64,000 bases of DNA from Gluconobacter sphaericus NBRC 12467 (lineage in GTDB: Bacteria; Pseudomonadota; Alphaproteobacteria; Acetobacterales; Acetobacteraceae): assembly GCF_006539125.1 (NCBI RefSeq), contig NZ_BJMK01000001.1, positions 310,001 through 374,000 of the forward strand, in the 5' to 3' direction. How positions within the stretch are numbered: the first letter of the stretch is position 1; every line of letters begins with the position of its first letter. Positions 17,611-25,363 of this stretch are shown in pieces. A program made the translations under genes and the position numbers. The notes beneath the pieces are model-generated. The model was not told the DNA's origin. It saw nothing but the letters and a program-made list of their open reading frames with translations, and searched no databases.

Positions 17611-18756
17611 GTGACGGGGTCAACCTTTCCAACGGATCCTGTGGCGCTGGCCCGGGATCTGTTACGTTGCCAGTCGGTCACGCCCGCCGACGGAGGGGCT
17701 CAGGCGCTTCTGGCTGGTGTGCTGGAAGGGATGGGATTTGAGACGTTTCATCTCCCGTTCGGGCCTGCTGACGCGCCGACACCCAATCTTTATGCACGGT
17801 TGGGGAAAAAGCATCCCGCGCTTTGCTTTGCGGGGCATACAGATGTCGTGCCGCCGGGCGAGGGCTGGGCGCATGATCCTTTTGCAGCAGTTATAGAGGG
17901 TGACCGGCTTTATGGACGCGGGATTGCGGACATGAAGGGCGGGGTGGCCTGTTTCGTGGCGGCTGTTGCTCGCCGTTTGGCGCTGGGGGCACTGAAGGGT
18001 TCCGTCTCACTGCTGATTACGGGAGACGAAGAAGGTCCGGCGCATTTCGGGACGAAGCCGGTCATTGAATGGCTGGCAGAGCGGGGTGAACTGCCTGATT
18101 TCTGCGTTCTGGGTGAGCCTACGAATCCCCAGGCACTGGGGGATGTCATCAAGATCGGCCGTCGGGGCAGCATGAATGCTGTCGTGACCGTCCATGGAAT
18201 GCAGGGGCATGTGGCCTATCCGCATCTGGCGGATAATCCGGTCCATCGCCTTCTGGCAGCGTTTTCCGAACTGACGGCGCGAGAACTGGATACGGGGAGC
18301 GAGTGGTTTGATCCATCGTCCCTTCAGGTCACGAGCATCGATGTCGGGAACGGGGCAACCAATATTATTCCTGGAAGTGCTGTCGGCCGGCTGAATATCC
18401 GGTTCAATGATCTACACACCGGGGCTGCTCTGACAGAATGGATCGAGGACGTGGTGCAGCGTCATGCGCCCCGGGCTGACGTGCAGGTGTCTATCAGTGG
18501 CGAGGCCTTCCTGACACAACCGGGCGATGCGGTGACGTGTCTGTCCGAGGCTGTACGCAGTGTCACGGGACGGACGCCCCGGCTCGATACCGGCGGCGGG
18601 ACGTCGGATGCTCGGTTTATTTCGCAATACTGCGAGGTGGCCGAGTTCGGGCTTGTCGGTGCGACCATGCACAAGCGTGACGAGAACGTGGAGCTTGGGA
18701 CGCTGGAGGATCTGACACGGATTTATCTCGCGTTCATGGAAGGATACGGGCTGTGA
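17611..18756 (+). CDS. dapE: Succinyl-diaminopimelate desuccinylase
   Basis: Zinc amidohydrolase (M20 family) that releases LL-diaminopimelate and succinate for peptidoglycan and lysine. Metal motifs are visible: Ala-Gly-His-Thr-Asp-Val-Val-Pro-Pro-Gly near residue 72 and Gly-Asp-Glu-Glu-Gly-Pro-Ala near residue 136. 381 residues from a GTG start, normal for the family. The stop shares a GTGA overlap with the next gene. Confidence 0.96.
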   Translation: MTGSTFPTDPVALARDLLRCQSVTPADGGAQALLAGVLEGMGFETFHLPFGPADAPTPNLYARLGKKHPALCFAGHTDVVPPGEGWAHDPFAAVIEGDRLYGRGIADMKGGVACFVAAVARRLALGALKGSVSLLITGDEEGPAHFGTKPVIEWLAERGELPDFCVLGEPTNPQALGDVIKIGRRGSMNAVVTVHGMQGHVAYPHLADNPVHRLLAAFSELTARELDTGSEWFDPSSLQVTSIDVGNGATNIIPGSAVGRLNIRFNDLHTGAALTEWIEDVVQRHAPRADVQVSISGEAFLTQPGDAVTCLSEAVRSVTGRTPRLDTGGGTSDARFISQYCEVAEFGLVGATMHKRDENVELGTLEDLTRIYLAFMEGYGL

Positions 18757-19376
18757 CTTCGGGACGCCCGGGGCCGCTCCCTCCCACCGGAAATATGGCC
18801 ATTCCGCTGGGCGTATGGCTTTTGGGGCGGGGGCGGTCCGAAGGGATCAACTGTTTTGCACCAGGAGCGGGAGCCCTGTTCGCAGCTCTGGCGCCGACGG
18901 TTGCGCTGGCGGTCATCGGTGTGTGGATGGCGTTTATGCTCTCACCTGCCGAAAGGATCATGGGGCTGGTGCGGGCTGTGGTGCCGCTGGTCTGCACACT
19001 GTTGCAGCTTGTTGTGTCGGAGCTTTATGCGGACGTCCTGAAGCGCAAGGGTCTATGGACGCGTTATGCAACGGCATCGCTTTGGTGCGGGTGGCTGCCA
19101 CTGGCCATGCTGATCATGGCGCAGGGTGTGTTGCATCTCATGATTCCGGGCACTGAGGCCTCCAGCCAGGCGCTGGGCGGTCTCGCTTTCGGGGCGCAAC
19201 TCTATACACTGTGGCTGACTTGGTATGTGACGAAGGTCGGGCTTGTGACGACCAGCTGGCAGGCTTTTGTAATGACCGTCCTGCAAACCCTGCCGGTAGG
19301 AGGGTTGCTCTGGATCTTGTGGCTGCTGCCGCCGCATTACAACGCGGTTGTCGATCTGCTCGGGCTGTCGTCCTAG
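18753..19376 (+). CDS. Hypothetical multi-pass membrane protein
   Basis: 207 residues of unknown function with about five hydrophobic segments, near residues 40-62, 70-92, 110-135, 143-165 and 172-195. No motif was recognised; the layout loosely recalls Yip1-type membrane proteins, which is only an impression. The GTG start overlaps the dapE stop by four bases, so it is probably co-translated with dapE. Its stop TAG and the truA stop share the same CTAG on opposite strands. Confidence 0.8.
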   Translation: MTSGRPGPLPPTGNMAIPLGVWLLGRGRSEGINCFAPGAGALFAALAPTVALAVIGVWMAFMLSPAERIMGLVRAVVPLVCTLLQLVVSELYADVLKRKGLWTRYATASLWCGWLPLAMLIMAQGVLHLMIPGTEASSQALGGLAFGAQLYTLWLTWYVTKVGLVTTSWQAFVMTVLQTLPVGGLLWILWLLPPHYNAVVDLLGLSS

Positions 19377-20188
19377 GAGCGGTTGAAAGGATCGTCGGGA
19401 TAGCCGACATCCATCAGGCAGAGTCCCTCGGGAGGAGCTGTCTGCCCGGCCGCGCAGCGGTCTTTTGCTTCCAGAATTTCAATAATCTTTTCGACTGGCC
19501 ACTGACGTGAGCCGATCATCATCAGGGTGCCGGCCATGTTGCGGACCTGATGATGCAGGAAGGAGCGCGCCTTCGTGTCGATCATGACCAGTTCGGCATC
19601 ACGGTGGACGTTCAGGACGTCCAGCGTGCGGATGGGGCTTCGGGCCTGACAGGCGACGGCACGAAAGGATGTAAAGTCATGCGGGCCGAGGAGATGGTTT
19701 GCGGCCTGCTGCATGAGGTCTACGTCCAGCGGGCGCTTGATATGCCAGACGCGGTTTTCCATTAACCCCGGACGGGCGGGGCGGTTGAGGATGGTGTATC
19801 GGTAGCTGCGCCATGTGGCGGAGAAACGCGCGTTCCATTCTGGGCTGACTTTCGCGGCTTGCAGCACAACGACGCGGTGTGGCTTGAGATGATAGCCCAT
19901 GCCGTCGCGGATTTGCCGGGCGTCGATCAGGGCGTCATCCGGGAAATCAAGGTGGATGACCATGCCAGCCGCGTGGACGCCGGCATCCGTGCGGCCAGCG
20001 GTGATGCTGGGAACGGGGCGATTGCGGACCAGCTTCGAGGCGGCAGCTTCGATCAGGCCCTGAATGGAGGTGCCGTCGTTCTGCTTTTGCCAGCCGAGAT
20101 AGCCGGTGCCGTCATATTCGATGCGCAGGGCCCAGCGGTTCAGACCGGTAGGCTCAGCGAGAGGCTCCGCAGCCTTCGTATCAGACAA
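19373..20188 (-). CDS. truA: tRNA pseudouridine(38-40) synthase
   Basis: Forms pseudouridine at positions 38-40 in the anticodon stem of many tRNAs. The catalytic motif Ala-Gly-Arg-Thr-Asp-Ala-Gly-Val-His-Ala is present with Asp68 as the nucleophile, and a His-His-Gln-Val-Arg-Asn motif lies near residue 215. 271 residues. It is the last gene of def-fmt-truA; its start overlaps the fmt stop by 8 bases. Confidence 0.96.
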   Translation of the reverse strand: MSDTKAAEPLAEPTGLNRWALRIEYDGTGYLGWQKQNDGTSIQGLIEAAASKLVRNRPVPSITAGRTDAGVHAAGMVIHLDFPDDALIDARQIRDGMGYHLKPHRVVVLQAAKVSPEWNARFSATWRSYRYTILNRPARPGLMENRVWHIKRPLDVDLMQQAANHLLGPHDFTSFRAVACQARSPIRTLDVLNVHRDAELVMIDTKARSFLHHQVRNMAGTLMMIGSRQWPVEKIIEILEAKDRCAAGQTAPPEGLCLMDVGYPDDPFNRS

Positions 20189-21095
20189 GGCGGGTGCCTT
20201 TCGGCACGGGCTGACCGCGCAGGAAGTCGGAAGTGGATATCATGCTACGACCGGGTTTCTGCAGGCGATTGATACGTAGGGCACCGGTACTGCAGGCGAT
20301 GGTGAGACTGTCATCAAGCGTAGTGCCGGGGGCAGCGCTATGGCTTTCGGCGGGTAGCCGGGTAGCTGCGCCGATCTTGAGGACGACATCGTTGAGCGTG
20401 GTGAACGCGCCGGGCCACGGCGTTAGACCACGGATCTGACGGTCGATCTCCGCGGCGCTGCGCGTCCAGTCGATACGTCCGTGATCGCGGGTCAGACGTT
20501 CGGCGTAGGTGACGCCGTCTTCGAGCTGCGGCATGGGTGTAGGCTGTTCGGCTAGCGCACGTACGACCAGACGGCCGCCGATTTCGGACAGGCGATCATG
20601 CAGCGTGCTGGCAGTATCGGTCGGGCTGATGGGGGTGGCTTCTTCCAGCAGCACCGCGCCGGTGTCGAGGCCTTCATCCATCTGCATTATGGAAACGCCG
20701 CTCTGCGTGTCTCCAGCGATGATGGCGGACTGGATGGGTGATGCGCCACGCCAGCGGGGCAGGAGGCTCGCATGGATGTTCAGGCAGCCCAGACGCGGGG
20801 CGTTCAGCATTGCTTTCGGCAGGATGAGGCCATAGGCGGCGACCACGGCGGCGTCGGCATTCAGGGCAGCGAAGGCTTCGTGTTCAGCTGCGTCGCGGCG
20901 GACGCGTGCGGGCGTGCGTACCTCGATTCTGGCAGCTTCGGCGGCTTCATGAACCGGCGAGCGGCGAAGCGCTTTGCCACGTCCTGCCGGACGGGGCGGT
21001 TGCGTGTAGACCGCGACCACCTCGTGACCGGCGTCGAGCAAGGCATGCAGCGCCGGGACTGAAAAGTCCGGCGTTCCCATGAAGATCAGCCGCAT
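20181..21095 (-). CDS. fmt: Methionyl-tRNA formyltransferase
   Basis: Formylates initiator Met-tRNA using 10-formyl-THF. Catalytic residues fall at the E. coli numbering: Asn106, His108 and Asp144, with the Ser-Leu-Leu-Pro-Arg-Trp-Arg-Gly-Ala loop at 110-118. 304 residues, with the usual C-terminal tRNA-binding domain. It is six bases after def and overlaps truA. Confidence 0.97.
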   Translation of the reverse strand: MRLIFMGTPDFSVPALHALLDAGHEVVAVYTQPPRPAGRGKALRRSPVHEAAEAARIEVRTPARVRRDAAEHEAFAALNADAAVVAAYGLILPKAMLNAPRLGCLNIHASLLPRWRGASPIQSAIIAGDTQSGVSIMQMDEGLDTGAVLLEEATPISPTDTASTLHDRLSEIGGRLVVRALAEQPTPMPQLEDGVTYAERLTRDHGRIDWTRSAAEIDRQIRGLTPWPGAFTTLNDVVLKIGAATRLPAESHSAAPGTTLDDSLTIACSTGALRINRLQKPGRSMISTSDFLRGQPVPKGTRLV

Positions 21096-21101
21096 CGGGG
21101 A

Positions 21102-21656
21102 TCAGCGCCTTCCGAGTTTCTGCTCTTTGGCCAAGCGGCGCATGATCATGTTGCGCTTGAGCGTCGAGAGGTGATCGACGAACAGGATGCCGTCAAGATG
21201 GTCCATCTCATGCTGGATGCAGGTGGCAAGCAGGCCGGATGCATCGCGCTCGATCGTCTCGCCCGCAAGGTTGCGGTAGCGCACGCGGATCGATTCGGGG
21301 CGGACGACTTCGGCATACTGGTTCGGCAGGGAAAGACAGCCTTCCTCACGCGCGGCAAGCTGATCGGAATCAGAAATGATTTCCGGGTTGATCAGCAGCA
21401 TGGGCTCACGCGGTGCGTCTTCCTCGGCCACGTCCACCAGGGCGAAGCGCATGCCCAGACCGACCTGCGGGGCGGCGAGGCCGATGCCCGGTGCCTTGTA
21501 CATGGCGGAAAACATGCCCGGAAGCTGTTCGCGGATAAAGGCAATGTCTTCGGGACGCACGTCACGGGTGACCTCCCGCAGCACGGGCTGGGGGGCAATC
21601 AGGATCGGGGTGGGCGGCACCGCGTCGATGCCGGACAGGAAATCGAATTCGCTCAT
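21102..21656 (-). CDS. def: Peptide deformylase
   Basis: Removes the N-formyl group from new proteins. All three class I motifs are present: GIGLAAPQ at 57-64, EGCLSLP at 105-111 (Cys107 metal ligand) and HEMDH at 149-153. The ATG at 21656 gives 184 residues, normal for the family. A longer frame reaching 22130 would overlap the opposite hsp20 gene and lacks similarity. It starts the def-fmt-truA operon and shares a 192-base region with the divergent hsp20 gene. Confidence 0.96.
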   Translation of the reverse strand: MSEFDFLSGIDAVPPTPILIAPQPVLREVTRDVRPEDIAFIREQLPGMFSAMYKAPGIGLAAPQVGLGMRFALVDVAEEDAPREPMLLINPEIISDSDQLAAREEGCLSLPNQYAEVVRPESIRVRYRNLAGETIERDASGLLATCIQHEMDHLDGILFVDHLSTLKRNMIMRRLAKEQKLGRR

Positions 21657-21745
21657 GTCCTGCGATGTAGCGAGCGCGGGCGCCAAATGCCAGTCTAAGA
21701 TCAGGTCTGAGTGCAGGTTTTGCGTTGCGTTCTGTAAGGGTAGAG

Positions 21746-21773
21746 CTTGCATCTGTGCGGATGGACACCATAT
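21746..21773 (+). promoter_or_regulatory. Candidate RpoH (sigma-32) promoter for hsp20
   Basis: CTTGCA at 21746-21751 and CACCATAT at 21766-21773 are separated by 14 bases. This closely fits the heat shock promoter pattern CTTGAA, 13-17 bases, CCCCATNT. It lies about 75 bases before the small heat shock protein ATG, leaving a leader of about 70 bases. Confidence 0.55.
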
Positions 21774-21782
21774 CGTAGGGTC

Positions 21783-21838
21783 AGCCGGTTGCCGCATGTA
21801 TGGGACCGGCCCTGTGTATGTCTCGCTCATGGAGGAGG
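21783..21838 (+). promoter_or_regulatory. Candidate ROSE-like RNA thermometer in the hsp20 leader
   Basis: The leader has one hairpin (GCCGGT 21784-21789 with ACCGGC 21805-21810). A second pairing follows in which TCGCT (21823-21827) can bind AGGA (21833-21836) of the ribosome site with a bulged G. This is the U(U/C)GCU plus AGGA arrangement that defines ROSE elements of alphaproteobacterial small heat shock genes. The ribosome site AGGAGG is 10 bases before the ATG. Confidence 0.45.
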
Positions 21839-21848
21839 CTTTAGCCCT

Positions 21849-22361
21849 ATGTCCGGTCGCTTGTTCACATCCCCGATGTTTCTCGGTTTCGATCACCTTG
21901 AGCAAATGCTCGAACGTGCTGCCAAATCGACGTCTGACGGGTATCCCCCCTATAATATCGAGCAGCTCAGCGCCACGGCCCTGCGGATTACGCTGGCTGT
22001 CGCGGGCTTCGTAATGGACGATCTGCAGATCACGCAGGAAGATAACCAGCTTGTGATTCGCGGCCGTCAGGCGGATGACAGTCAGGGACGCATCTTCCTG
22101 CATCGCGGGATTGCGGCGCGGCAGTTCCATAAGGCATTCGTGCTGGCCGAAGGGATCGAAATTGGCGGCGCCTGGCTTGATAATGGCCTACTGCATATTG
22201 ATCTCCTGCGTCCGGAGCCGGAAGTGCGCGTCAAGCGAATTGCCATTTCGCAAGGGCGACGCAGCCCGGCACCCGGGCCAACGGTCCATCATGAAGTAGT
22301 GCCCCCTGTCGTGAAGGCGCGGCGTACGACGCGGCCGGCTCGCGATATCGATGACGAATAG
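21849..22361 (+). CDS. Small heat shock protein, Hsp20/alpha-crystallin family
   Basis: ATP-independent chaperone that binds unfolding proteins, IbpA-like. 170 residues: a short N-terminal arm (Ser-Pro-Met-Phe-Leu-Gly-Phe-Asp), an alpha-crystallin domain at about 35-130 starting Tyr-Pro-Pro-Tyr-Asn-Ile, and a basic C-terminal tail longer than usual that replaces the simple Ile-X-Ile extension. ATG 21849 is supported by GGAGGAGG upstream; a longer open frame lacks similarity. DUF1150 follows, as in other Alphaproteobacteria. Confidence 0.9.
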   Translation: MSGRLFTSPMFLGFDHLEQMLERAAKSTSDGYPPYNIEQLSATALRITLAVAGFVMDDLQITQEDNQLVIRGRQADDSQGRIFLHRGIAARQFHKAFVLAEGIEIGGAWLDNGLLHIDLLRPEPEVRVKRIAISQGRRSPAPGPTVHHEVVPPVVKARRTTRPARDIDDE

Positions 22362-22453
22362 ATCCGGCACGTGCTTCTGCCGGTCACACTTTCTACAGAT
22401 TGAACCCAAAGGCCGGGCGGCATGAGCCGCTGTGGCTTCAGAAGGAACCTGAA

Positions 22454-22705
22454 TTGAACAATCCCTTCGAAAACGGTGATCGTTCGGACGACAAACTCCC
22501 TGCGGATCTGCGCCGCATCACGGGGCCGCAGCTCCTGACGCTGGGCATGTCGCATCTCGCTTACGTCAAATCCGTCATGCATGACGGGGAGCTGGTCGTG
22601 GCCATCCATGCCGCCGACGGGACGCCCATGGCGGTCGCGGAAGACGAGGAAAGTGCACTCGATGCGATTCTCGAGCATGAGATGATCCCGACCCTGCTTC
22701 AGTAA
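22454..22705 (+). CDS. DUF1150 family protein
   Basis: 83 residues. The pattern Gly-Met-Ser-His-Leu-Ala-Tyr-Val-Lys followed by Ala-Ile-His-Ala-Ala-Asp-Gly-Thr-Pro-Met-Ala matches the small DUF1150 proteins that follow hsp20 in many Alphaproteobacteria; function unknown. TTG 22454 with AAGGAA upstream is preferred because it matches family size. A TTG at 22400 would give 101 residues. Context suggests a link to the heat shock operon. Confidence 0.75.
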   Translation: MNNPFENGDRSDDKLPADLRRITGPQLLTLGMSHLAYVKSVMHDGELVVAIHAADGTPMAVAEDEESALDAILEHEMIPTLLQ

Positions 22706-22728
22706 ATCCAGCCAGAAAGTCCACGCCC

Positions 22729-23091
22729 GTGAGAAAGAATGCTGATATTTCCCGTCACCTCGAAGAAGAGCGCCTTGCGGGCGTGGTCGTCCATAATGGG
22801 CTAGCCTATCTGGCAGGTCAGGTTACGGATGACGCCAGTCTCGATACGGAAGGGCAGACGGTCGACGTTCTGCGCCAGATTGATGCGCTGCTAGCCTCTC
22901 TGGGGACAGACAAAAGCAGGATCCTGTCGGTGCAGATCTTCCTGACGGATATCGGAGAAATCGGTGCGATGAACCGTGCCTGGGACGCATGGCTCGATCC
23001 GGCGAGCAAGCCAGCACGCGCTACGGTCGAGGCAAAGCTGGCCGTGCCGGAATGGCGTGTTGAGATGACGGCGATTGCGGCGTTGAAATAA
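22729..23091 (+). CDS. RidA/YjgF family enamine deaminase-like protein
   Basis: RidA proteins hydrolyse reactive enamine and imine intermediates released by PLP enzymes. The 120 residues show the family core: Ala-Tyr-Leu-Ala-Gly-Gln-Val near 23-29 and the Ala-Arg-Ala-Thr-Val-Glu-Ala motif near 98, where the Arg binds the substrate carboxylate. It has a GTG start, 23 bases after DUF1150. This subgroup (YjgF-like) is not always an active deaminase. Confidence 0.85.
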   Translation: MRKNADISRHLEEERLAGVVVHNGLAYLAGQVTDDASLDTEGQTVDVLRQIDALLASLGTDKSRILSVQIFLTDIGEIGAMNRAWDAWLDPASKPARATVEAKLAVPEWRVEMTAIAALK

Positions 23092-23113
23092 GGGCCTGCT
23101 ATTGGAGCACTGA

Positions 23114-23147
23114 AAAGCCGCCTTTCGATCGGGAAGGCGGCTTTTTT
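23114..23147. terminator. Bidirectional terminator between ridA and pabC
   Basis: An 11-base perfect stem (AAAGCCGCCTT at 23114-23124 with AAGGCGGCTTT at 23134-23144) with a 9-base loop is followed by T residues on the plus strand and preceded by A residues. It can therefore serve both convergent genes. Confidence 0.92.
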
Positions 23148-23165
23148 GTGCCGATAAGGGCCGGT

Positions 23166-23972
23166 TCAGGCAGAGAACAGAAACTCTCTTAGTCGCCTGT
23201 CCAGTTCCTCGTGCAGGGACAGACCATGCTCGTCGATATCCGATACGGCGGTCAGCGATAATGCATTGACCAGCCACACGCCTGTGACCGTTTTGAGATC
23301 TTCAGGCAGAAGACTACATTCCGTGCAGAAGCCGCCTTCCAGAAGCCGGGCCCGGGATGTTCCCGGCAACGCGCCGTCATGGATGGGCGGCGTGTGCAGA
23401 CGTCCTTCCCTCAGAAACAGGATGTTCGCAGCGCTGGCTTCGGCAACAGCTCCCGTCGTTCCCAGAAGAAGCGCATCGTCCAGTCCTGCTGCGCTGGCTT
23501 CCATACGACTCATAATGGAGGGGAGGAAAGCAAGTGATTTGACACGCGCCAGTGGAGAATTTCCGTCCCGCCGGTAGCGACTGAGACCCAGCCGGACCGG
23601 AGCCGACACAGTCATTGTGGAAGCCGTGCCCTGAATGAGAACTGTCGGATTCGGCATAGCGGGGGGCACAAGGCCACGCGGCCCGGTGCCCCGTGTGACC
23701 GTTAGGCGCAGCGATCCGTCTGATAGATTCGTGGCGTGCACCAGGTCGGATACGGCCTGTGTCAGTAGCATTCGATCCGGCGCAGGCAGGCGAAGAATCG
23801 CGCATCCTTCCTCAAGCCGTGTGAGATGTCGCGTCAGATGAGGCGTTTGTCCGTTCGCAACGCGGATTGTTTCAAACAGACCATCGGAGAGCAGAAATCC
23901 TCGGTCATTCGGAGCAATATATGCATCTGTAATGCCCAGAAGGCGTCCATTGAGCCAGACTGTAGCGCTCAT
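23166..23972 (-). CDS. pabC: Class IV aminotransferase, probable aminodeoxychorismate lyase
   Basis: PLP enzyme of fold type IV, expected to release p-aminobenzoate and pyruvate from aminodeoxychorismate for folate synthesis. 268 residues; Val-Lys-Ser near residue 150 carries the PLP lysine and Glu-Ala-Ser-Ala-Ala-Asn is the glutamate loop. The family also contains D-amino acid and branched-chain aminotransferases. The four-base overlap with pabB makes PabC the best reading. Confidence 0.85.
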   Translation of the reverse strand: MSATVWLNGRLLGITDAYIAPNDRGFLLSDGLFETIRVANGQTPHLTRHLTRLEEGCAILRLPAPDRMLLTQAVSDLVHATNLSDGSLRLTVTRGTGPRGLVPPAMPNPTVLIQGTASTMTVSAPVRLGLSRYRRDGNSPLARVKSLAFLPSIMSRMEASAAGLDDALLLGTTGAVAEASAANILFLREGRLHTPPIHDGALPGTSRARLLEGGFCTECSLLPEDLKTVTGVWLVNALSLTAVSDIDEHGLSLHEELDRRLREFLFSA

Positions 23973-25303
23973 GCTTCAAAGGCCTTCAGGATCGGGGCGG
24001 CTTTCAGGAGCATTTCCGCATATTCCCGCATCGGATCGGACAGCACGGTAATGCCGCCTCCTGCACCGACGGAAATGGTGTTGCCCGACCGGGCCATGCT
24101 GCGGATGATGACGGAGCTGTCCATGGCCCCATCCTCGCCAATGCGGAACAGGCTGCCGCAATAGGATCCACGGGCAGAGGCTTCCAGAAGGTCGATGATC
24201 TCCATAGCGCGTTTTTTCGGAGCCCCCGTGACGGAACCTGGCGGAAGCGTGGCCTGAAGCAGATCAATAGCGTCCAGTTCGGGACGAAGCTGTCCCTGAA
24301 CGGCCGAGACCAGATGCAGGACATGTGGGAACCGTTCAACCTTCGATAACTGTGGAACGCGCACGGAGCCGATCTGCGAGACGCGACCAATGTCGTTCCG
24401 CATCAGATCCGTAATCATCAGGTTTTCGGCGCACTCCTTTTCGTCTGCAGCCAGGAGGCGGCTGTTCCTGGCCGTTTCTTCCGCCGTCTGCCCCAGGGAA
24501 ATGGTGCCCTTGATGGGGCGCGTTTCGATCAGCCTGTTCCGTGAAAGGGAAATGAATCGTTCCACAGAGGCACTAAGCAGCGAAAAATTCGGCGTTTTCA
24601 GATAGGCCCCGAACGGTGCCGGGGAGGTCTGCCGCAGTGTCTGGTAGGCAGTCAGTTCATTGAAATCGTCACCACAGTTCGCAATCCAGCGCATCGTCAG
24701 ATTGGCCTGAAAAATATCGCCGGCCCGGATGAAGGCGATGATTCTGCGAACTGCGTCCATCCAAGTGTCCCGTGGCTGTTCAGGCCGAAAATGCAGGAAG
24801 GGTTTGGCAGGTCGTATTGCGGGTGAGGTCAGATCAGGGAGCGGGTTTCCTTGCTGGCTGATCCACCAGCAGCGTTCTTCATGCCGGTCGAACGCCAACA
24901 CATCCTTAAAAGAAGCAGCCACCAGTCTGGGCGCAGAAGAAACATGTCGGGACGGAACGTTTTCAAGCGCCATGCCCGCTTCATAACTCATCATACCAAT
25001 CACCCCGCCGGTAAAGGGGATGATGCTTTCTGCTCTGGGGCAGCGGTTCGAGGCGGCGGCCATATCGCGTATATGCGACCAGACATCGCCTTTTACGGAC
25101 ATGTCGTTTCTGCGGAGGCTTACCGCGTTCCAGTCGAGGGTCTCGGCAGGAGACAGGCACAGAAAGGACCAGCGGGCACGTTCGTTCGTGTCTGGACCTC
25201 CACTATCGAGAAATGCGGCCCAGGGAGCGGATTCCATGGCGGAAAGCGCCTGTTCAGGCGGTCTCCAGGGAATTTCAGTGAGAGGCGGAGGAACGCGGGA
25301 CAT
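23969..25303 (-). CDS. pabB: Aminodeoxychorismate synthase component I
   Basis: Converts chorismate and glutamine-derived ammonia to 4-amino-4-deoxychorismate. The 444 residues contain an N-terminal domain and the chorismate-binding domain with Pro-Ile-Lys-Gly-Thr (the PabB-type active-site lysine), Asp-Leu-Met-Arg-Asn-Asp-Ile-Gly-Arg-Val and Pro-Pro-Gly-Ser-Val-Thr-Gly-Ala-Pro-Lys. The Lys in PIKGT separates PabB from TrpE. No pabA is adjacent, so the glutaminase must be encoded elsewhere. Confidence 0.9.
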   Translation of the reverse strand: MSRVPPPLTEIPWRPPEQALSAMESAPWAAFLDSGGPDTNERARWSFLCLSPAETLDWNAVSLRRNDMSVKGDVWSHIRDMAAASNRCPRAESIIPFTGGVIGMMSYEAGMALENVPSRHVSSAPRLVAASFKDVLAFDRHEERCWWISQQGNPLPDLTSPAIRPAKPFLHFRPEQPRDTWMDAVRRIIAFIRAGDIFQANLTMRWIANCGDDFNELTAYQTLRQTSPAPFGAYLKTPNFSLLSASVERFISLSRNRLIETRPIKGTISLGQTAEETARNSRLLAADEKECAENLMITDLMRNDIGRVSQIGSVRVPQLSKVERFPHVLHLVSAVQGQLRPELDAIDLLQATLPPGSVTGAPKKRAMEIIDLLEASARGSYCGSLFRIGEDGAMDSSVIIRSMARSGNTISVGAGGGITVLSDPMREYAEMLLKAAPILKAFEA

Positions 25304-25363
25304 TCAGGCTCCGTAAGGGAAGTTCTGCCAGCCTGTCAAAGCCTTGCATCTCTGCTTGATGCG

